NCBI GenBank assembly: GCA_947685225.1
Contig: CANTUV010000039.1
Location: 31,364,001 to 31,428,000 of the forward strand
DNA from: Garcia nutans
Taxonomy: Eukaryota; Streptophyta; Magnoliopsida; Malpighiales; Euphorbiaceae
Direction: 5' to 3'
DNA: 64,000 bases
The notes under the pieces are model-generated. The model was not told the origin of the DNA. It ran no database searches and was given only the letters and a program-made list of their open reading frames with translations. Every line of letters starts with the position of its first letter. Position 1 is the stretch's first letter. Below are positions 57,007 to 64,000 of the stretch, piece after piece. The position numbers and the translations under genes are program-made.

Positions 57007-57666
57007 GAGAATGATGATGATGAAATTGAAAGAGAAATAGATTGTTTAGGTGTTTATAAGTGAAATCAAGTGTAAAATATCATAAAATTTGAGTGAAAAG
57101 TAGAGTTTGGAGGTCAAACTAGCCATTTATAGCTGTTGGAGAGGAGTTATGCATGTTTTGGAAGGTTTCCAACGGCTAGAAATTTTAAAAATTTTGAGGC
57201 TGTCCAAGCGAACCATGTGTGGTACGGTTAGACCGAGCTAGTTTTTGGTAGTCCAAACGTGCACAGATGATTTCGAGCGAACTGAGCTGAGTATAGCAAA
57301 ACAGTTGAACCTAATCTTAAGAGAGCTCGGTTGTGCGCAATGTAGTTCAAGTGGACCGAGCATACTATATTAAAATCATCATAAACTTTTGACAGAGCTC
57401 AGTCAGACCAGATCTCAGTGTGTACTGTTGAGCGGGATGAACTGTGGTCTGATCGACCTAGCTTTTGTCTGGTCGTACTGAGACACAGTCCAGGAGGGCT
57501 AAGAAAATTTTCAAAGAAAAAGAAGATTTGTAGATCTCAATTTGTGGCCTCTTAATAAATGGTCAAAATAGATGTAAATGAGAAATTATATGACATGTTA
57601 AAATATACTTTTGTAAGCGTTCTTAATTCCATCATTGATATGCATATAAAAACAAATTTAGTTAAG
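57007..57666 (-). other. Spacer of the Sirevirus element
   Basis: Non-coding sequence between pol and the extra ORF. It contains repeated GAGC/CGGT words like those of the LTR (57200-57490). No gene is seen. Confidence 0.4.
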
Positions 57667-57671
57667 AGTGC
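57667..57671. repeat. Left target site duplication of a solo LTR
   Basis: AGTGC, identical to 60585-60589. Confidence 0.8.
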
Positions 57672-58514
57672 TTTAGCACCCTTATACTATATATAAGTAC
57701 TATACATATACCTTGTATACATACAACACGTATATAACATATTAAAACCTTTATCTTAGTTCCAAACAATAATACATTTTATTTAAAGAACATTTACAAA
57801 ATCATTATACTTTTGATGATATCACATATCTATAAATTACCTTGTCTTTTCCAAAATTCATTTAGGTATATATATACATTTTTATCAAAATACAACATAA
57901 TTAAATTGTACATGTATGCACCACCTTTTAGTTGGTCTCGAAATACTCTTACCCTTCTCGTGGCATAACGTTTTGACTCCCGGATAAACAATCTACTCAC
58001 CTGCGCAATTTACACAACCGCGCTAAGCTCCAAAGCTTAGTAGTACAAATAAATATTTGAAACATACATTACAGAAAAATCATACTTCATATATTAACAT
58101 CATGTATCATCATTTTCTTATCATGTTTTCCCTTTTCAATGCACTCTTCATATATTTCCACTAACATTATAATTTATATACATGTACACATATATCATTA
58201 CAACAAACCATAATTCAATGACTTATCAGAACATTCATGAAATAATACTCATAATTTCCACATCCATATACATATTACACATCATATTGTATTTTCATAA
58301 TCTCATCATTCAGCATAGTTTCTCAAGCCACATTCATTTTCAGTAATTTGCTTATGTATTGTAATCACCTCATTCCATAATTATCATCATATATCTCATA
58401 ACATTATATCTTATTTCATAATTCACATTAAAGCAAAGACAAGCATGGGCCCAAAAGAAACTAATATGTCATTCAACTTTTAGAGTTAATGTTTTGGTTC
58501 AATTATCACATTTA

Positions 58515-58745
58515 TCATCCCAACTAGGCTTCAAGGACTAGGCCCAACCAAGCTTCAAGGGGAGCGAAGCATGCTAAGCATCAACCCAACTTGGCTTCAA
58601 GGACTAAGCCCAACCCAGCTTCAAGGGTTTGTAACATCCCAACTAGGCTTCAAGGACTAGGCCCAACCAAGCTTTAAGGGGAACGAAGCATGCTAAGCAT
58701 CAACCCAACTTGGCTTCAAGGACCAAGCCCAACCCAGCTTCAAGG
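58515..58745 (-). repeat. Two-unit tandem repeat (about 118 bp) in the solo LTR
   Basis: Unit starts CCCAACTAGGCTTCAAGGAC and ends CCCAGCTTCAAGGG. The two copies differ at only a few positions. A decayed version is at 3068-3300. Confidence 0.8.
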
Positions 58746-59289
58746 GATTGTTACTTTTAGGCATGCCACCAACAACAAACTTTGAAAATTGAATAACACA
58801 TTAGGCACACAATTCTTTTTATTATTTCAGTATCAATTCCATTCTCATTTTCTCATAATCATCTAGGCAAACATGCCCCAATTATTTCATTTGCATCATT
58901 ATAGCCAACAACAATGGCTTCATATCTCATCATTAGGGTATACATAACCAATTGCATTGTACATACATTTTGAATGATCGTTATATCTTTCACATTATGC
59001 AAATCATAGCATCATTCTCAAGCATCAACAATATAATAAATAACTTAACACATTTTCCAACCAAATGTGTTAAGTTCCAAAATCATGCACATATATACAA
59101 TCATATAAGATTTGTACTCACCTCTAAGAGCAACTCACATCAATTCCGAACTCCTCTTCCAAGAATCCTTTAACATTTGGATTAGGGCACTCAAATCTCT
59201 TCAAAACCTAATCCAAAGGTGATTATACACACTTATTTAGTGATACACATAAGAAAATAAGAATAAAAACTAACTAGGACAAACTCTAC

Positions 59290-59640
59290 ACATGACACGC
59301 TCAACAACACGGGCATGTCCCTGATCATGCCCTAAACCAACAACACAGAAGCTTTGACACGCCCAGTGACATGGGAGTGTCATTGACCGTGTCAATCCTT
59401 CCTCAATACAGTGGCTATGACATGATTAGTGACATGGGCGTGTCACTGGATGTGTCATTCATTCTACCTCACAAAAACATTGACACGCCCAACAACATGG
59501 GCGTGTTCATGGCCGTGTCAATTACTTTATCTCTCAGTAGCTATGACATGCCTAATGACATGGCTGTGTTAATTGTCATGTCACAAACATTAAACTCAGC
59601 ATCATTGACATGCCTAACGACATGGCCGTGTCAGACAAAA
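59290..59640 (-). repeat. GACACG minisatellite in the solo LTR
   Basis: Six units with GACACGCCCA or GACATGCCTA and CGTGTCA/CATGTCA, spaced about 60 bp. It is the reverse-oriented counterpart of 38403-38770. Confidence 0.75.
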
Positions 59641-60120
59641 ATTATGCATTTTGAACTCTCATCCATGCAAACACAATCACTCCAAAATCCATACTACAAC
59701 ACCCTTAATCAACATCTTAGTTTATATTCATAAATCACCTATCAATTTAACACTTATATAACTTCAACATATCATAATAATAATCATTATATACATCATC
59801 CATGCATCAATTTATTCAATTTCCCAACTTATTTATACTAAACCCTTATTAAACAATTTCAACAACTCATCATCATCCTCACAAATACCCATATTATCAT
59901 CATCTAAATACCAATTCAACACACACACATATATATACTTCAATCTTTCATTATCATCACCTTCACACACTTAACATATCAAATATAAACTCAATCTATA
60001 GAAATCAACACAAGGAAATGAACACTTACTTGAATTCTTTGTCAAAACTTCAATATCCACCTTCAATTCTCTTAAAGCCCTTATGAATTTGATGTGTATG
60101 TGAACAAAATCATACTCTTC

Positions 60121-60144
60121 TCTCTCTCTCTCTCTCTCTCTCTC
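60121..60144. repeat. (TC)12 microsatellite
   Basis: Perfect dinucleotide run in the LTR. Confidence 0.85.
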
Positions 60145-60584
60145 CCACGTTCAAGGAGAAGAAGAAGAAGAAAGAAAGTGAAAGCTCTCTTGTCCAACTC
60201 TCATCCTTATTATATATATATAATAATAATAATATAATTAAATACACCTAAAAATTCTCCACCACAAAATTGATCCATCCTTTGACTTTCTTTTCTTCTT
60301 TTTCTCTTGTCATTATTATTATTAATTAATTAATTATTTATTTATTTATTTATTTACAATTTACTTTTCCTACACCAATATATACATCATGTATATGTGA
60401 TGTATATGTTGATATATGTATATGTCTTATATATTGTATTTATATTTCCCATGTTTTTCAAATATAACATATACATATCATCCTTTATATACATCTATCT
60501 CTTATAATATTTTCTTTACATATTTCACCAACATACTCTCTCACAACTACTATTCCAAAGTACAACAAAAATCGGGGTATTACA

Positions 60585-60589
60585 AGTGC
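60585..60589. repeat. Right target site duplication of the solo LTR
   Basis: AGTGC, identical to 57667-57671. Confidence 0.8.
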
Positions 60590-61283
60590 TACCATTATCA
60601 TGTCAATATGTTGTTTGATAAAACTTAATCTTTCTTCATTCAAGGGTTTTGTAAAAATATCAGCAAGTTGATTTTGAGTGTTTATAAATTCCAAAATAAC
60701 ATTTTGATTTTGAACATTGTCTCTCAAATAATGATTACTAATTATGTTTTGACCTAGAATGTAGGATTGGATTTTTTGATAGATTAATGGCACTTGAATT
60801 ATCTCACTTAATGGGAATGTGATCAAAATTTTTATCATAATCTAGCAACTATTGCTTCATCCATAAAACTTGAGTGCAACAAAAACATGAAGCAACATAT
60901 CCTACTCCTATAGTAGAGAGAGCAATCGACACTTGTTTCTTGCTAAACCAAGAAACTGGGCAATCACCAAGAAAATGGCATGCATCGGTCATGCTTTTTT
61001 TATCCAATAGGTTACCAGCAAAATCTGCATCCGAAAAACCTAAAATATTAAGCGATGTATTTCTAGGGTACCAAAGTCCTAGATGCAATATTCCACTCAA
61101 ATATTTTAAAATCCTTTTAGTGGCATTGAAATGTGATTCCATAGGGCATAATTGAAATATGGAACACAAACAAACACTATACATTATATCGGGTCTAGAA
61201 GCGGTTAAATAAAGTAGTGATCTGATAATACCTCGATATTTCTTTTCACCAACTTTCTTACCACTTTCATCTTTGTCCAATTT
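60590..61283 (-). pseudogene. Sirevirus-like copia RT end and RNase H, disrupted
   Basis: On the minus strand: 'KKYRGIIRSLLYLTASRPDI', 'HFNATKRILKYLSG', 'GFSDADFAGN', 'CHFLGDCPVSWFSKKQ', 'VALSTAEAEY' degraded to 'IALSTIGVGY', then after a break 'NQLADIFTKPL' near 60660. These are the end of reverse transcriptase and RNase H of copia elements, in the form typical of Sireviruses. The region is cut on the upstream side by a gypsy LTR at 61284. Confidence 0.8.
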
Positions 61284-61768
61284 TGTAACACCCCTATACC
61301 CAATATACATACACCACATATACTTACAATATGCAATATACGTATAGAAGATATAGAAATGTCACAGTGCATTTTTATCAAATGAATCTTTTGACTTAAA
61401 CATCAAAATTATTATCAATCAATCTGAGTAAATTTAAAACATTTAACTTATATTATAGAAAGTAATAGATAAAACATCCTTTGTTAAAAATACATATATA
61501 TATATCATCATTACCCAAAACTTTACCCAAAACATTTGATTAATAAGTAGCAGAAAATGTAGTGGAATATACATATGTATACATCAAAATCAATATTTAC
61601 AAAAATATAAAGTTTATACATGCTGGCAGTTCATCTCTGATCTTGAAGTCCAAAAATCAATACTTCACAAGGGATCACAAGCCTAGACCCGACTCGGTCT
61701 AGCTGAACTCTTCGACTCAACCAGATCTACCCTGTCACCTGTGCGATAAATCATAATCGCACTAAGCC
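61284..61768 (-). mobile_element. Gypsy LTR fragment, minus strand
   Basis: On the minus strand the sequence ends GGGTATAGGGGTGTTACA at 61284. It matches the last about 500 bp of the LTR family, including GACTCGGTCTAGC and the CGCACAGGTGACAGGG block. It is cut at 61768 within the conserved CTAAGC palindrome by the next LTR. The other part must lie beyond the window or be lost. Confidence 0.7.
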
Positions 61769-62159
61769 TGTAATATCCCAAGGTACACCCTAAAAGTTTT
61801 GGAATAATTATTGTGGTATTTGGATTTAAGGAGTATGTTTAATGGAAGGAGAAAAGAAGTGAAGATATATATAACATATATAAGTTAAACTAATGAAAGT
61901 CAAAAGAAGATAAATGAATTAATTTAATACCCGATTTTGGTGTACATTAGAATGGTAGTTGTGAGAAGATATGTTAGTAAAATATGTAAGGAAAATATTA
62001 TAAGAAATAGGTGTATATGAGGGATGATATATATTTATGTGGTATTTGAAAAATATGGAAAATATAAAGGAAATATAAAAGAGATATACATATACCAACA
62101 TATATATTACATATACATAATGTATAAAGTGGTGTAGGAAAAGTAAGTTTATATAATTA

Positions 62160-62211
<52 letters not shown>

Positions 62212-64000
62212 GAAAAAGAAGATATTTATTTTGGTTATGTATGAAATTACTAAAAAGGGCAAGTAAGTGAAAGGGAGTTTAATTGTATAGAAGAGGGTAT
62301 TTAGGTAATTTTCTTTTTAAATTGCTTGGTGGAGGTTTAAAGAGAGGGGAAATTTGACTTTGTTTCTTTTGTCTCTTTCATTTTTCTTCTTTTCTTTTGG
62401 GGTGGCCGGGTATCACTTAGTCAAGAGAGCAAGAAGTTGTTTTGAGTTCCAAGTTTCAAATTGAAGGAAGATTTCAAGGAAACAAGTTAGAAATTCAAGA
62501 AGTTTATCATTTTTGGTAAGTTTTCTCTTGATTTCTCTTGTTCTATTTGGAATTTTGTTTGAGTTTGATGGAGTGTGTTTGTGTATGGTGTGTGTAAAAG
62601 TGTTGAAATGGAATTAAAGATAAGAAGTTAGGTTGGTGTTGGTGATGGAAGAGTAAGAGTTGTGTTTAGTGAAATTTTTTCCTGTTTTACAATTAGTAAA
62701 GGCTGTGACTTGTATGATTTTTAATTAATTATAGAGAAATGTTCTTGAAGTGAATTTTTGATATGTTGTGCCTCTATGAGTCTAAAATGACTGAAAAATA
62801 TGTTGATTCGATTTTGGAATGGTTATGATTTTAGAAAGATTATTTTTATTAGACCTGTTCCAGCAGGTACCTTAACTGAGACAGCTATCTTTCGGGATTT
62901 TTAATAAAATGTAGAAAAATCATATCCAATTGAATTTTGGATATGTTGTTTCTTAGTGAGTCTAGTATTTGATAAAAATAATTTGGAACCACGTTGATTG
63001 AATTTGATTTATGGAATTCACAAAGTTCAGAACTGCTGCCAGGATGCAGGGCAATTGGGGCAGTCTGGTTAGGTGAACTATTTGACCAAGATTTTGTGTT
63101 CTGTTTGATCTGAAATTTTAAAGGAATGATTTTAAGATGTAAAACTAAATTCTGTAAAAATTTTAGAATTTTTAGTCAAGTAGATTATTTTATACAATTT
63201 TTCAAAATAAGGATAAAATGGAGTCTAAAACCAGAATGTACTATTCATATGGTCATTTTGCTAATATTCCTTTTGGATTAGGTTGTGAAGAGGTTGAATT
63301 GCCCTAACCTAAGTGTTGAGGATTCTTTGAAGAGTAAGTGTATAGATTGGTGTGAGTCGGTTTTAAGGTAAGTACAAATTACATTATTTCATACATTCAT
63401 ATGATGTTGAGATTTAACATACATTTGATTGTAAATGTGTTAAGAAATCTAATACATTGTTAATGCATATTAATAATGTATGTTTGGTATGATGTGAATG
63501 TTGTGATGAGTATGTAAAATATGTGTTAATTCCATTGATTATATCCATTTGAATGATGAAATGAAATATGGAATATGAAATGTAAAAGATGTGATGATGA
63601 AATGAAATGTGAAAGATATGATATTATGAAGAATTGCCCTATTGTGATTTGAGATCATATGAGATATGAGGCCATGATTGTTGGCTATGATAATGCAAAT
63701 GAAATATATAATGGAGGCATGGTTGCCTAATTAGTTATGAGAAATGAAATGAAAAGAAATTGATAATGAGGTAAATGAATTCATTGTGTGCCTAATATGT
63801 TTATTCAATTTTCAGAGTTCTGGTTTTGGCGGCATGCCTATAAATCACTGGATAGGTGAAATGACCGGGTCGTAAGCCGATTCCAGTTGAAAAATGTGAA
63901 ATGTGATGTTTTTGGGGTGAAATGACCGGGTCGTAAACCTCAAAGACAAATTATTCAAAACTAGATTGGGTGAAATGACTGGGTCGTAAACTCAAATCTA
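61769..64000 (+). mobile_element. Gypsy LTR, plus strand, running off the right edge
   Basis: Starts TGTAATATCCCAAGGTACAC and follows the LTR family through a (TAA)n tract (62162-62210), a GGCCGGG word (62404), and the TTTTCAGAGTTCTGG...GACCGGGTCGTAAGC block (63811-63932). The LTR end is not in the window. It is inserted in the minus-strand fragment 61284-61768. Confidence 0.75.
62162..62210 (+). repeat. (TAA)n microsatellite in the LTR
   Basis: About 16 TAA units at the U3 position equivalent to 31456-31498. Confidence 0.85.

Larger units (their letters stand above)
57672..60584 (-). mobile_element. Gypsy (Tekay/Del-like) solo LTR, minus strand
   Basis: On the minus strand TGTAATACCCCGATTTTTG to a decayed end (GGGTGCTAAA, expected ...TACA), 2,913 bp, flanked by perfect AGTGC duplications. 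It includes the conserved palindrome at 58023-58040, a two-unit 118-bp repeat (58515-58745), the GACACG array (59290-59640), a (CT)12 tract (60121-60144) and TAA/TTTA microsatellites (60212-60354). No internal region is attached, so it is a solo LTR inserted in the Sirevirus. Confidence 0.85.
53838..61283 (-). mobile_element. Sirevirus-like copia element, 3' part, minus strand
   Basis: Minus-strand order: end of reverse transcriptase and RNase H (61283-60585), a spacer, an extra ORF (57006-55735), a polypurine cluster (55564-55401) and the 3' LTR. The gypsy solo LTR 57672-60584 is inserted between RNase H and the extra ORF. The element is cut at 61284 by another gypsy LTR and its 5' part is beyond the window. 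Layout, LTR size and repeated polypurine tracts fit the Sirevirus group. Confidence 0.65.

Overview
The window is a stretch of nuclear genome from a flowering plant, very probably a eudicot. The signs are long AT-rich non-coding tracts, one spliced host gene of a plant-type family, and many nested LTR retrotransposons primed by initiator tRNA-Met, together with LINE, CACTA-like and MITE-like remains. I cannot name the species. No bacterial features, CRISPR arrays, rRNA genes or tRNA genes were found.

The only host gene I can support is on the + strand: three exons at 17476-17686, 27906-28057 and 29016-29693, encoding a 346-residue, probably organelle-targeted, UPF0301/AlgH-like (DUF179) protein. 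All introns are GT-AG and the reading frame is intact. Intron 1 is about 10.2 kb. It holds a full-length but dead Ty1/copia element (19391-24574, near-perfect 5-bp target site duplication) and a small inverted-repeat element (25416-26103).

Everything else is mobile DNA or unassigned AT-rich DNA. One Ty3/gypsy family with long LTRs (about 2.7-2.9 kb, TGTAATATCC...TACA, chromodomain at the end of pol, so Tekay/Del-like) recurs at least seven times in both orientations: 2305-5129(-), 5130-5817(-, fragment), 31152-35818(+, solo, interrupted), 37570-47609(+, the one copy with gag-pol), 57672-60584(-, solo with perfect target site duplication), 61284-61768(-) and 61769-64000(+). A second LTR family of about 1.8-1.9 kb (here called R1) occurs at 8571-10386(-), 33168-35091(+), 48231-50064(+) and, diverged, before 51585(+). 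A third (R2) occurs at 35841-36797, 51586-52324 and the end of 52325-53003. Two Sirevirus-like copia elements are partly present: 5818-8131(+) and 53838-61283(-). The second contains an extra ORF between RNase H and its LTR and is itself interrupted by gypsy LTRs.

Between about 10.4 and 17.4 kb lies very AT-rich DNA with an orphan CACTA-like terminus, a LINE reverse-transcriptase relic and a clean 0.9-kb tandem duplication. The order of nesting can be read in several places. For example, R1 lies inside a gypsy solo LTR, and a gypsy LTR lies inside another gypsy LTR inside the Sirevirus. No wholly new system was found. The most interesting signals are conserved palindromic and minisatellite blocks inside the gypsy LTRs, the Sirevirus multi-polypurine-tract region, and the pattern of premature stops in the dead elements.
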